From the NCBI RefSeq assembly GCF_905171775.1, contig NC_053489.1, positions 389,597,849 through 389,661,848 of the forward strand: a stretch of DNA of 64,000 bases. Reading direction: 5' to 3'. Position numbers and translations under genes: made by a program. The notes beneath the pieces were generated by a model. That model saw nothing but the letters and a program-made list of their open reading frames with translations. It searched no databases and had not been told where the DNA came from. Origin of the DNA: Rana temporaria (taxonomy: Eukaryota; Chordata; Amphibia; Anura; Ranidae). Numbering within the stretch: position 1 is the stretch's first letter; every line of letters starts with the position of its first letter. Positions 55,086-64,000 of the stretch are shown here, in pieces.

Positions 55086-55780
55086 ACCCCACTGTGAAAG
55101 CACTCGGGTGGCATGGGAGGTAGTTTTCAGCCTACCTGATGTGGCCCCCAACCTCACCCCCCCCCCCCAATCCTGCTCATCTGCCTACCTCTAATGCGAT
55201 CCACAAAAAAAGAAAAACAAGACAAAAAAAAAAAAAAAACAACTGAAGGAGATATGTCCGACTGCCTATAGAGCAGAGTTTGCTCGATCCATGACTGCTC
55301 CGCATAAACTTAGTGGACACGGACCGGTCGTCCGTCCGTTCTGCTCTGATCAGTGGGGATAGTGGCCAAAGGATGCATTTCACTATCCTTCAATTATCAT
55401 CATCAAATCATCATGATTATCATGCTGCGTCACTTGTGTCAATCTGAGGAGGACTAATTTGGCATCTACTGTATGTCAGTGGGATGAATGAGGGGAACTT
55501 GGCTCTGTTGAAATGCATGAATCTAAAGGGCTCTAGGGGAACTCAAAGGGAGAAACGACGTTAAGGGCCAATTTGGATGGGTGGCTATTGTGGTGTTTGA
55601 AAAGCAGTGAGGGGGCAATAACTCATTTACTCACTCACGGCCTGTTTTAACTCTGAAAATGCAGACTCACAATGCCCCAGCTATGTTTATTGAACACACT
55701 TGCAGGTAGTTGTGGTGCACCCAATTCATGGTGACATGCCATTTCATTTTTGGCATTGAACAGCACCAAGTGGCTGTACT
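55086..55780. other. Intronic sequence with Harbinger-like fragment
   Basis: No gene was seen. GACACGGACCGGTCGTCCGT near 55315 resembles Harbinger-type MITE interiors. There is an A-run at about 55213-55241. Confidence 0.4.
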
Positions 55781-55782
55781 GG

Positions 55783-56082
55783 TCTCAGATCTGAGCATTC
55801 CCTCTCTAGGGGTCCACATACTGACCGTCTGCCTGACACCCTTTCCATCCCAGATTACTTTTTATCTCTTAACTGTTCCGCAGCTCAGTACATTCTCTGC
55901 AGTCATTTAAGGTGGTCGTAGAATGGAGAATTCCTTTTTTTTATTTAATTCCTACTATGGCCACCTTAAATGACTGCAGAGAATGTACTGAGCTGCTGAA
56001 CAGTTAAGAGATAAAAAGTAATCTGGGATGGAAAGGGTGTCAGGCAGTGAATGATTGGAATACTCAGATCTGACACAGGAGG
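55783..56082. repeat. Inverted repeat of about 130-bp arms
   Basis: 55783-55912 (TCTCAGATCTGAGC ... CAGTCATTTAAGGTGG) is repeated inverted at 55957-56082 (CCACCTTAAATGACTGCAGA ... GATCTGACAC). The centre is an AT-rich loop of about 45 bp. Family not identified. Confidence 0.75.
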
Positions 56083-56689
56083 CTGCAGGATGTGAACAGT
56101 GAAGATACATGTGAGGGGAGAGCAAACAAACAGCAGAAAGTGAAGGAGGGGGCAGGATTGGTGTGATTGTCTCATTGTACCAGGAAGATGTACAGACTTG
56201 CATTACATGGAGAGAGAGGAAGTACAATTTTGGAGGTGAAAGGTGCTGCTGTAGCAGGAGTAAGGACAGTCAAAATAGCATAGCAGGTGCCCCTTCTGCA
56301 GGGCCGGCGCTAGCACAAGGCAACATTGGCGCTTGCCTTACGGCGCTAGTGCCAGCCAGGGGTCAGGGCGGAAAATTGGTTGCGGCCGCCTGCCCGAATG
56401 AGACCTCCACCTCAAGAACGAGAACAAGCTGAAGCCGCTTGCTTGGCTTCCACTATGAGTGCGCCGTGCGGGGTGCAGTTCACCCAGGCGCCACAGAGGT
56501 GGTGGCGCTCAAGCGCCAGAGTGCTCCGCTCCCTCCTCCTCTCCTTGTCTGAGGCTGCACTCTGAGCTCTCCACCGCCGCGTTTTTTTTTTGAGTCCTCC
56601 TCCTCCTCCTCACGATCATCATGTTCTCCACCCGGGCGGCACAGCTAAACACTGTCCTCTCCTCTCCAGCTGCCGCCCGGGTGTGGTTT

Positions 56690-56975
56690 GTCCTGGGGGG
56701 GTTGTGGTGGCCTCTGTACTAATAGAGGGGGGGTGACTGTACTAATGAAGGGTGGTTTGTGGGGGGCGGGGGGTCTGTACTAATGGGGGCTGCCTTGTGG
56801 GGGGGGGTCTGTACAAATGGAGGGGGTGGTTTGTCCGGGAGGGGGTCTGTACTAATTGAAGGGGGGGTCTCTGCTAATGGGGGGGTGGTTGTCCTGTGGG
56901 GGGGATCTGTACTAATGGGGGGTGATTTATGGGGGCATATGTACTAATGGAGGGGGGGTGGTTTGTCCTGGGGGG
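56690..56975 (+). repeat. G-rich minisatellite
   Basis: Units of TCTGTACTAATGGGGGG-GGTTTGTCCTG with G-runs of 5-9, about seven degenerate copies. Likely to form G-quadruplexes. Confidence 0.8.
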
Positions 56976-57179
56976 CAGCAGTGTGTGTGGGCTGCCGCTG
57001 CGGGCAGCATTTAAAGGACGAGTCCAGACCACGCCACGCTCACCACACAGGCCGGACACACGCCTGCAGAGCCGCTGCCGTGACAAGGCTTCAGAAAATG
57101 GTAAGGGGGACCTGTTTTAAAGTTTCCTGTTTAAACAAAAACACCAAATCCCTGCAATAATATATTAAGCAGCCTGGAT

Positions 57180-57652
57180 AATGTATTATTGCTGGGATTT
57201 GTAGTCCTCTGTAACTGCTGGTATTCTGCATTGCGTTTTATATAATGTATTATTGCTGGGATTTGTAGTCCTCTGTATCTGCTGGTATTCTGCATTGCGT
57301 TTTATATAATGTATTATTGCTGGGATTTGTAGTCCTTTGTAACTGCTGGTATTCTGCATTGCATTTTATATAATGTATTATTGCTGGGATTTGTTGTTCC
57401 TCTATAGCTGCTGGTATTCTCCATTGCGCTGTATATGCATTGCTGGGATTTGTAGTTCCTCTATAACTGGTCAGTGGTAATCTGCATTGCGCAGTATAAT
57501 CATTATACAGCGCAATGGAGAATACCACCAGCTATAGAGGACTACAAATCCCAGCAATAGTACATTATATACAACTCAATGCAGAATACCAGCAGTTACA
57601 GAGGAACAACAAATCCCAGCAATAATACATTATACAGCGCAATGCAGAATAA
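57180..57652. repeat. 64-bp minisatellite with inversion
   Basis: About four direct units (TGTATTATTGCTGGGATTTG ... CTGGTATTCTGCATTGCG) from 57181 to about 57480, followed by two units in the opposite orientation (57500-57650). Unit spacing is 63-64 bp. Confidence 0.82.
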
Positions 57653-57826
57653 CGCCATCTACGCTATCATTCTCTGTAAAAGATAAAGAAGTTAAACGAT
57701 CACTTTAAGCATCATAACCATTAAAGCTTAATGGAGCACAGATATAATGTATGGTGTGTGCGTGCGTCCGGGGGGCGGCAAAATGCACCTTTGCCTTAGT
57801 TGGCAAAAATCCTTGCACCGGCCCTG

Positions 57827-58384
57827 CCCTTCTGCCACAGGGTACAAGAAAAATGGTAAGCAATGTTTGTAGGGCATAGAATACAAAGCTTCTTCTGAAC
57901 GGCTAAGCAACACTTAGCCCAATTTGTAGTGGGACGGGTAGTTTTTGTACTGCTGCTGGAACCGATAACTGTATACTGTATAAGTAAATTGTTTATCTGG
58001 ACCAGCTTGATCCAAATGAACGTTAAATAAAACATGGAGTTCAGCTTTAAGTGTAATTCAAACTTTCATGACAGTTCAACCAGGTTTCAATTTGATTTTT
58101 CAGTAAACTATATAAGGCAAAACTATAAAATTTACCATGGCGGAGAGATAAATAAAAAGTGGACATGCACTTACATTTTATAATAAAAATGCATTTTAAG
58201 AAAAAAACACAAGGGTTATTCAGTCCCAAATTAAAGTTTTTTTTTCTTTACAAGAAACATGAAGTTGGTGTTTTTCCCAAGCAGGGAAAAGCAAAAGGTT
58301 CACTCTGATGGAGCCCCAGCCAGCAATTTATACTCCTCTTTCTTCCCTACTGCTTTGTTTGGCAAAACAGATACAAAAAGAATG
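57827..58384. other. Intronic sequence, no gene recognised
   Basis: Begins with the hAT target duplication. AACATGGAGTTCAGCTTTAAG near 58030 is T2-like, but no element was delimited. Confidence 0.4.
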
Positions 58385-58387
58385 TTA

Positions 58388-58805
58388 AGCCTCGTACACA
58401 CGATCAGTCCATCCGATGAGAACGGTCTGAAGGACCGTTGTCATAGGTTAACCGATGAAGCTGACTGATGGTCCGTCGTGCCTACACACCATCAGTTAAA
58501 AAAACGATCGTGTCAGAACGCGGTGACGTAAAACACAACGACGTGCTGAAAAAACGAAGTTCAATGCTTCCAAGCATGCGTCGACTTGATTCTGAGCATG
58601 CATGGATTTTTAACCGATGGTTGTGCCTACTAACGATTGTTTTTTTCCCATCGGTTAGAAATCCCTAGGTTAAATTTAAAGCAAGTTGGCTTTTTTTTAA
58701 CCTATAGTTAAATAACCTATGGGGTCCACACACGATCAGTTTGGACCGATGAAAACGGTCCATCAGACCGTTGTCCTCTGGTTAACCTATCGTGTGTACG
58801 AGGCC
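58388..58805. mobile_element. Harbinger-like MITE
   Basis: AGCCTCGTACACACGAT and ATCGTGTGTACGAGGCC are inverted ends flanked by TTA (58385-58387 and 58806-58808). Subterminal CGATGAGAACGGTCTGA and GATGAAAACGGTCCATCAGA show further symmetry. 418 bp, no coding content. Confidence 0.82.
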
Positions 58806-59048
58806 TTAGACCTTTGTGTACTCCACTGTGGGTACACCTGCACGACAATGAAATAAATCACATACTTGGGGTCAAGAAAGACTATCTTTAAGCTACTGGT
58901 AGGAGCCGCCAAAAAAAAAAAAAAAAAATGTACCTGTTGCTTTCCCTACAAAGGCAAACTTGTAATTAACACATGTTTACATAACATAAAAAACACTGAA
59001 GTTGAAATTGCAAAAATTATTTAAAAAAAAACAGTTTTATACAATCAC

Positions 59049-59146
59049 CTTCACAGCGTACTCCTTGTTGGTGATTAAGTTCATGCAGCTTTGGACTCTG
59101 GCATAGGCTCCTTCACCAAGAACCTCATCTTGCAGCTGGTACATGT
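59049..59146 (-). CDS. mknk2: mknk2 exon: glycine-rich loop and catalytic lysine
   Basis: This 98-bp exon encodes MYQLQDEVLGEGAYARVQSC followed by MNLITNKEYAVK; its first two bases complete a codon from an upstream exon, probably Asp. It carries the ATP-binding loop LGEGAYARV and the VAIK-type Lys in YAVK. Acceptor ...TTTATACAG, donor GTGATT. It joins in phase 0 to IIEK of the exon at 52661. YQLQ..VLGEGA.ARVQ is characteristic of MNK1/2. The upstream exons are not seen up to 64000, so they lie beyond the window. Confidence 0.93.
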
Positions 59147-59245
59147 CTGTATAAAGCATATTTGGACATTCCTATTATTTAAGAATATCATTAAGTAAAC
59201 ATGTCACTATCACGTAGAATGTAAAAAGCTCAAAATGGGTAGCAT

Positions 59246-59345
59246 GTACAGTGGTGCTTAACTGTTTGTGAACCCTTTTGAAATGGTAATATTTCCACAA
59301 GATCTAAAATGTGATCTGCGAATCCAACAAAAGGATTTAAAAAAA
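59246..59345 (+). mobile_element. Tc1-type terminus fragment
   Basis: ACAGTGGTGCTTAACTGTTT and GTGAACCCTTTTGAAATGG resemble a Tc1-type MITE end. The other end is missing; DIRS copy 4 begins shortly after. Confidence 0.5.
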
Positions 59346-59354
59346 AATACTTTG

Positions 59355-61420
59355 TTTTGTTAGGAAAAATAGGATTTTTGTACTCACCGTAAAATCCTTT
59401 TCTCTGAAGTTTATTGACGGACACAGCACTTTAATTCTTGACCTTAGGTTTATATCGCCACTTTCAGGAGAGGACTAGGCAGAACATGTAAAAACAGCAA
59501 AACTGCACAGTACCGCCCAGGGGGTGGTCCTACTTGCTATGACCCGTCACACTGCATCCAGCAGCTCAGTTCGTCAAAAAGCAGTACAAACAAAAAAAAG
59601 GAGGGGTGGGTTCTGTGTCCGTCAATGAACTTCAGAGAAAAAGATTTTACGGTGAGTACAAAAATCCTATTAGCTCTTTCATTCATTGACGGACACAGCA
59701 CTTTAAATCTTGACCTTAGGGACGTCCCCAAGCAGTGTAAAAAAAAAAAAAGAGGGGTGGGAACAACATGCAAAAACTCCACCCAAACACCCAGAGCTCC
59801 TCAACGAAGGAGTTGCAACCTTAAACAGCCGCCTGCAAAACCTTGTGGCCGAAGGAAGCATCTGCAGATGCACTCATATCAACCTTGCAAAATTTAGTGA
59901 AAGTGTGAACGTACGACCAGGTCGCCGCCTTAGACAACTGGGGAACGGACGCTTGATGTCGGAAAGCCCAGGAGGCACCAATTGCCCTGGTCAAATGTGC
60001 CGTGACAGGAAAGGGATGCGTCCGCCCCTTTAAGGCATAAGCCTGGATCACGATCTGTCAATCCACCAAGAAATGGTGGCCAACGAGACCGCCAGGCCCT
60101 TCTTTGGACCAGTTACCGACACAAACAGTGAATCCGACCGATACACCCCCAGAGCCCGGACCACGTCCAAGGAATGCAAAGCAACATCTTTGGGATGCTA
60201 CGGCCGAGGACACAAGGATGGAAGCACAATGTCCTCATTTAGATGGAATGCCAAAACAACCTTAGGAAGAAACAAAGGCTGCGGCCTTATCCTTGTGGAG
60301 GATCAGGTAGGGAGACTTGCAAGACAAGGCCGCCAACTCAGAAACTCTCCCGTCAGAAGATGTAATAGCCATCAGAAAGGCTACTTTCTGAGAGAGTGAC
60401 AATAGAGGGATCTCCCTAATGTTTTCAAACGGCGGTTTCTGAAGTACCGAGAGCACCAGATTCAAATCCCATGGAGGCAGCGGTGGTCAAACTGGAGGGG
60501 CCACATGTCGAACCCCCTGCACAAACGTACTCCCCAATAAATGAGCCACCAAGGGACGCTGAAAAAAGACATCTGATATCTGGCCCTTAATGGCACGTTT
60601 CTGATCCACTCCCTGCTGCAAAAACAGCAGAATCCTAGAAACAGAATACGTATGCGGATGCCACCCCATCTCCTCACACATAGAGATGTAGGCCCTCCAT
60701 GTGCGATGATAAATCGTCTGAGAAGATGACTTTTACGCCTTTATCATAGTGGAGATCACCGACTCCGACAGACCTCGGCCCCTTAACACCTGACTTTCAA
60801 CAGCCATGCCGTTAAAGCCAGCGACTGTAAAGCAGGATGAAGTATAGGGCCTTGCGACAGAAGGTACCATTCCCCTTGATCCAGCATCTAACGACTTAGG
60901 TAGTCTGCCTGCCAGTTTTCTACGCCCGGAATGTACACGACTGATAGAGCCGGCACGCTCTGCTCTGCCCACCTCAGGATGTGAGCGACCTCCAATGTTG
61001 CAGCTGAGCTTCTTGTTCCTCCTTGATTGTTGAAATACGCCACCGCCGGATCCTGACTGGGTGTCCCTGCAGCCTCCGTGACCATGTGGAGAGGCACCGC
61101 CTGATTCTTCCTGCGTCCAGCGACCCTGTGCCGACTGTACACCCCAAACTCCCCCCCAACCGGTCAGGCTGGCCTCCGTCGTGATCCCCATCCAATGAAA
61201 AGGAAGGAACGACTTCCCGGACCAAAGGGCCAGAGACTTCCACCACCAGATCAGGGAATCCCTGACAAGCTTGCTCACCCGAATTTGACAATCCAGAGAC
61301 AACGGAGATTTGTCCCATTTGGACAGGAAAACTGCACAGTACAAGGGGGCGGTCCTACTGGCTATAACCCCTCACACTGCATCCAGCAGCTCAGTTTTTT
61401 TCTGCCTAGTGTAGGAGAAG
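59355..61420 (-). mobile_element. DIRS-type retrotransposon (copy 4), truncated
   Basis: The left terminus (59355-59480) has TTGACGGACACAGCACTTTA; the internal complementary region at 59620-59705 (GTCAATGAACTTCAGAG ... TTCATTGACGGACACAG) matches it in complement. Recombinase (about 60680-59821) and RNase H region (about 61344-60733) follow, then the element ends near 61400 without RT and gag. A segment at 59500-59575 recurs in the same orientation at 61318-61400 (CCTCACACTGCATCCAGCAG), which suggests the right terminus was rearranged. Confidence 0.82.
59821..61344 (-). pseudogene. DIRS copy 4 RNase H fragment and tyrosine recombinase
   Basis: The RNase H part gives FLPFHWMGITTEASLTGWGG and in another frame AVAYFNNQGGTR. 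The recombinase part: MNLVLSVLQKPPFENIREIP, then RVSELAALSCKSPYLILHKD (first Arg), and in 60051-59821 AHLTRAIGASWAFRHQASVP with TFTKFCKVDMSAS. His-x-x-Arg reads HLTR; the Tyr position reads FCKVD, so the nucleophile appears replaced by Cys. End FGHKVLQAAV and stop. Several frameshifts are present. Confidence 0.8.
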
Positions 61421-62330
61421 GACATGTTTTGGATGTCGGCAGGTGTCAGCGGACATATGCCGCTCCATAGAAGAGACTGGAGACCATAGAAGAAACTGGA
61501 GGGTCCGATCAGGTCCACCTGAAAACTGACAAGGGGACCTGATGGGACAGCCTGTATGAAAGGGGTCAAGTTACTGTATATATTTAATAAGGCAAAAGTG
61601 TGCATTTAAGTAACTGGTGTGCCTCTACTGGGAAGCAATAACTAAATGTCTTCAGTTACTGTTGAGCCGTCATGCACATTAGCTATGTAATTTTTTTAGC
61701 CTACTCCACCTTAAAGGATAGTTTCAACTCAGGGATGCAGGTGGCATGAAATGCTCCACAAACCTTCTATGGGATTAAGGTCAGGACTTTTACTTGGTCA
61801 ATTGAAAACATAAACATTCTTCTGTTTCAACCAAAAATTTTATTATTGCAGCTTACTAATAAACATTAGATGTGGTAGCACTTTTCAGCCAGGTGAGCAT
61901 CATTACCTGGTTTTGGGGTCCCCAGAAAACTGTTGTTGGAAAAAATGTTGTTGGAAAAAAGACTGTTAAAGCTTAGAATTGTTTTAAGGGTCCATTCGCA
62001 CCAGAATGCAGTGCTCTGCAACACACGTTAGGTCATTTAACGCAGGCAGCAGATTTATGACGTGCACCAGAATCTTGGAAAAGTTGAAATGTTTCATAGT
62101 ACTTATCTGCTTCCTCCCCCCTCCGGTGCCACATTTGGCACCCTTCAGGGGGGAGGGGCGAACAGGTAACCATTCTTTGACAGGTACCCTTCCACCACTT
62201 CCTGGAGACTGCGCTGTGGTGTCGACCCTTGGAAGTTTGGCCCCCCCCTTCTCCTTCCTCCGCTGGGCCAATTAGAAAGCGCAGCGTGCTACGCACATGC
62301 GCAGTAGGTAACCGGCCGTGAAGCCGAAAG
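61421..62330. other. Mixed transposon relics, no gene
   Basis: Pieces seen: a T2-like TTAAAGGATAGTTTCAACTC near 61712, a Tc1-like non-coding piece (CTTCTGTTTCAACC near 61820), a Harbinger-like end TAAGGGTCCATTCGCACC near 61987, and a segment CTCCGGTGCCACATTTGGCA near 62120 that recurs near 62985. Confidence 0.45.
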
Positions 62331-62510
62331 GTTCTGTGGGCGCACTACATAGACGACATCCTCCTCCTGTGGCGCGCTACATAGACGACATCCTCCTCCT
62401 GTGGCAGGGAGACCATGCATCTTTGAGCGACTTTATGGCCATTCCTAATCGCAATAATAGAGGTATCCAACTGAACTATGAAGCCAGTACCACCTCTATA
62501 CACTTCCGTT
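62331..62510 (+). pseudogene. Penelope-like RT fragment with duplicated YIDD box
   Basis: The frame reads YIDDILLLW twice, because a ~30-bp unit (CTACATAGACGACATCCTCC...TGTGG) is tandemly duplicated (about 62345-62404). It continues DHASLSDFMAIPNRNNRGIQ and LNYEASTTSIHF, matching the downstream RT text of the element at 7808-13500. Only this portion of the element is present. Confidence 0.8.
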
Positions 62511-62960
62511 TATTGATTGGTTTGCGCAAAAGTTATAGCGTTTACAAAAAAGGGGGTCGTTTTATGGCATTTTTTTTTTTTATATATTTTTTTTTTACTA
62601 GTAATGGCGGCGATCAGCGATTTTTTTTTTTCATGCCTGCGACATTATGGCAGGATGATAGGACACTTTTGACACATTTTTGGGACCATTGTCATTTTCA
62701 CAGCGAAAAGTGCTATAAAAATGCACTGATTACTGTGAAAATGACAATGGCAGTGAAGGGGTTAACCACTAGGGAGCGCTAAGGGGTTAAGTGTGCCCTA
62801 AGGGAGTGGGGGGGCGTGGCTGTAGGTGTGATGTCACTGATCGTCGTTCCCTATAACAGGGAACAGACGATCAGTGACACTGCCACAGAGAAGAACGTTC
62901 AGCTCCTGTGACCCGATCGCGGGACACCGGCAGCGATCGTGTCCGTGGGTCCCACGGTCA
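62511..62960. mobile_element. piggyBac-arm fragment and hairpin
   Basis: TATTGATTGGTTTGCGCAAA (about 62511) matches the piggyBac left arm at about 19371. An inverted pair ATGACAATGG/CCATTGTCAT (about 62690 and 62740) and a second (ATCGTCGTTCCCTATAAC with GTTATAGGGAACGACGAT-like text near 62840-62870) follow. GGGGTTAACCACTAGGG near 62759 is piggyBac-like. Confidence 0.5.
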
Positions 62961-62969
62961 CGGAGCTTC

Positions 62970-64000
62970 GAACCTGCTTCCTCCCCCCTCCGGTGCCACA
63001 TTTGGCACCTTTCAGGGGGGAAGGGGCGAACAGGTAACTATAGTCAAGGTACAAGTGCAGCAACAAAAAAAAAATAAAAAAAGAGACCCACCCTCCTTAC
63101 TGTACTGACCAAAAAAGGGGTATCCCAGGGGACTCACCACCCTGACAAGAAACCTGCACAGCGCCGCGGTCCGCTCTTCCTCACTACACTGAGTGCGTGT
63201 TAGTGTCTCTGAGGTAAACTGCGCTGTTCGCACCGTTCAGAAAGCAATTCAGCACTAAAGGCCAAAACCTATAGGAAAATCACACAAAGATGGCTGCCTC
63301 AGCTACAAGGAGCGCAAACCACAAGAAAATGGCTGCCCGCTGTAAATACCTGCGTCACAGCGCGGCTACAAGAATATAGCTGCCAACTACATTACAATAG
63401 CAGCAGCGCGACCCCAAGAAAATGGTGCTGATTCAAAAGGAAAACTGCGCCGAGTGACAATGAGGTGGACGAGAAGGCCGAAAATACCGCTGGCCCAGAG
63501 TGGAGGCTGCCCCCCAGTGACAGACCACCCCACACAGAGAACGGACCCGGACACCCCCCCAGTCAGGACACAGAAAATACCTCAGGTACACCCCAGTCAG
63601 TCACAGCAGGCCCATGCATGGGGAGGAGGGAAGGGACAGGGGGAGAGGAAAGGGAGCACAAGAGACCCCCCCCCCAGGAAAGCCCAGCTGATCCATCCTG
63701 CCAAGACAGGAGGAAAAGTACTTACCCGTTCCTGCAGGTTTCTGACAGACCCACTACCGAGCAGTACGGAGTAGCTGTCAGCTACGGCCCACGGTGACAC
63801 AGACAGCAGTAGCCTGGACATACGTGAGCCCCGGAGCAAAAAGCTCACCGGCCACCCCTGGAGCAATGGGGTATGTCGTGGCCGACCCAGCGCGTAGCTA
63901 AGGCCTGCTCACGCTCGATAGCCGGACTGGGGGGACTACAAGGATCTATATTATCCAGCCTGTCACCCAGCCGGCAGTTGATAGATCTCAGGATCAAAAA
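62970..64000. other. Unassigned GC-rich sequence, possibly DIRS leader
   Basis: No recognised protein and no mknk2 exon. It carries CTCCGGTGCCACATTTGGCA (as at 62120) and a GC-rich stretch with TTACCCGTTCCTGCAGG near 63722 that resembles the leader and donor region of DIRS copies 1 and 2 on the minus strand. The resemblance is weak. Confidence 0.35.

Larger units (their letters stand above)
56299..57826. mobile_element. hAT-type non-autonomous transposon
   Basis: An exact 8-bp duplication CCCTTCTG lies at 56291-56298 and 57827-57834. The ends CAGGGCCGGCGCTAG and TTGCACCGGCCCTG are inverted repeats of hAT type. The interior holds a GC-rich part with short frames, a G-rich minisatellite (56690-56975) and a 64-bp minisatellite (57180-57652). 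No transposase is visible. Confidence 0.85.

Noticed and set aside
57180..57652. CRISPR-like array
   Set aside because: Units are contiguous without unique spacers, occur in both orientations and lie in a vertebrate hAT.
6496..59146. MKNK1 instead of MKNK2
   Set aside because: GH.NVLELIEFFEEE, HIH.RRHFNE and LHNKG agree better with MNK2 as I recall it; not tested by alignment, so MNK1 is not fully excluded.
62874..64000. Upstream mknk2 exon or promoter CpG island near the right edge
   Set aside because: No matching kinase text or start region; GC-rich but resembles transposon leader.

Overview
The window reads as intronic DNA of a large, repeat-rich vertebrate genome, most likely a frog. 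The grounds are T2/Kolobok-type TTAA MITEs, piggyBac-like elements bounded by TTAACCACTTAAG, DIRS-type tyrosine-recombinase retrotransposons, L1-clade LINEs, Penelope-like elements, Tc1, hAT and Harbinger-like MITEs. No complete cellular gene lies inside, but five short exons on the minus strand (59049-59146, 52582-52661, 52422-52495, 26728-26832, 6496-6551) join in frame through GT/AG sites. They encode the N-lobe and catalytic loop of a MAP-kinase-interacting kinase, closest by recall to MKNK2. The whole window is therefore the kinase-domain part of mknk2, read right to left, with introns of about 6.4, 0.09, 25.6 and 20.2 kb that are filled by transposons.

Layout. 1-1216: a 1.2-kb palindrome made of Penelope-type leader sequence. 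1698-4528: a 2.8-kb GA-rich purine tract. 5141-7130: MITEs around the last exon. 7131-14100: a Tc1 transposon split by a 5.7-kb Penelope-like element that has ~187-bp direct terminal repeats and a 152-bp target duplication; the Tc1/Penelope junction is copied again in inverted orientation at 14648-15342. 15590-19016: an L1 relic, a hammerhead-like motif and T2 MITEs. 19021-26537: a piggyBac-like element carrying a nested hAT, which itself carries a Harbinger-like MITE. 27901-32042: MITEs and Penelope leader relics. 32043-51477: three DIRS elements abutting end to end, all on the minus strand; the middle one is split by a 6.4-kb L1 that itself holds a T2 MITE and a truncated L1. 52980-58805: an L1 relic, Harbinger and palindromic MITEs, and a hAT with an inverted minisatellite. 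59355-61420: a fourth, truncated DIRS. 61421-64000: mixed relics.

The transposon genes are all disrupted. Most informative are the junctions. Insertions can be ordered from their target duplications. The DIRS termini and internal complementary regions preserve the circle junction, and in all four DIRS copies that junction carries a splice-donor-like GGTRAGY followed by an acceptor-like pyrimidine..AG. Several Penelope-type leaders carry hammerhead-ribozyme-like cores. Protein and element family calls come from motifs read by eye; no database search was run.
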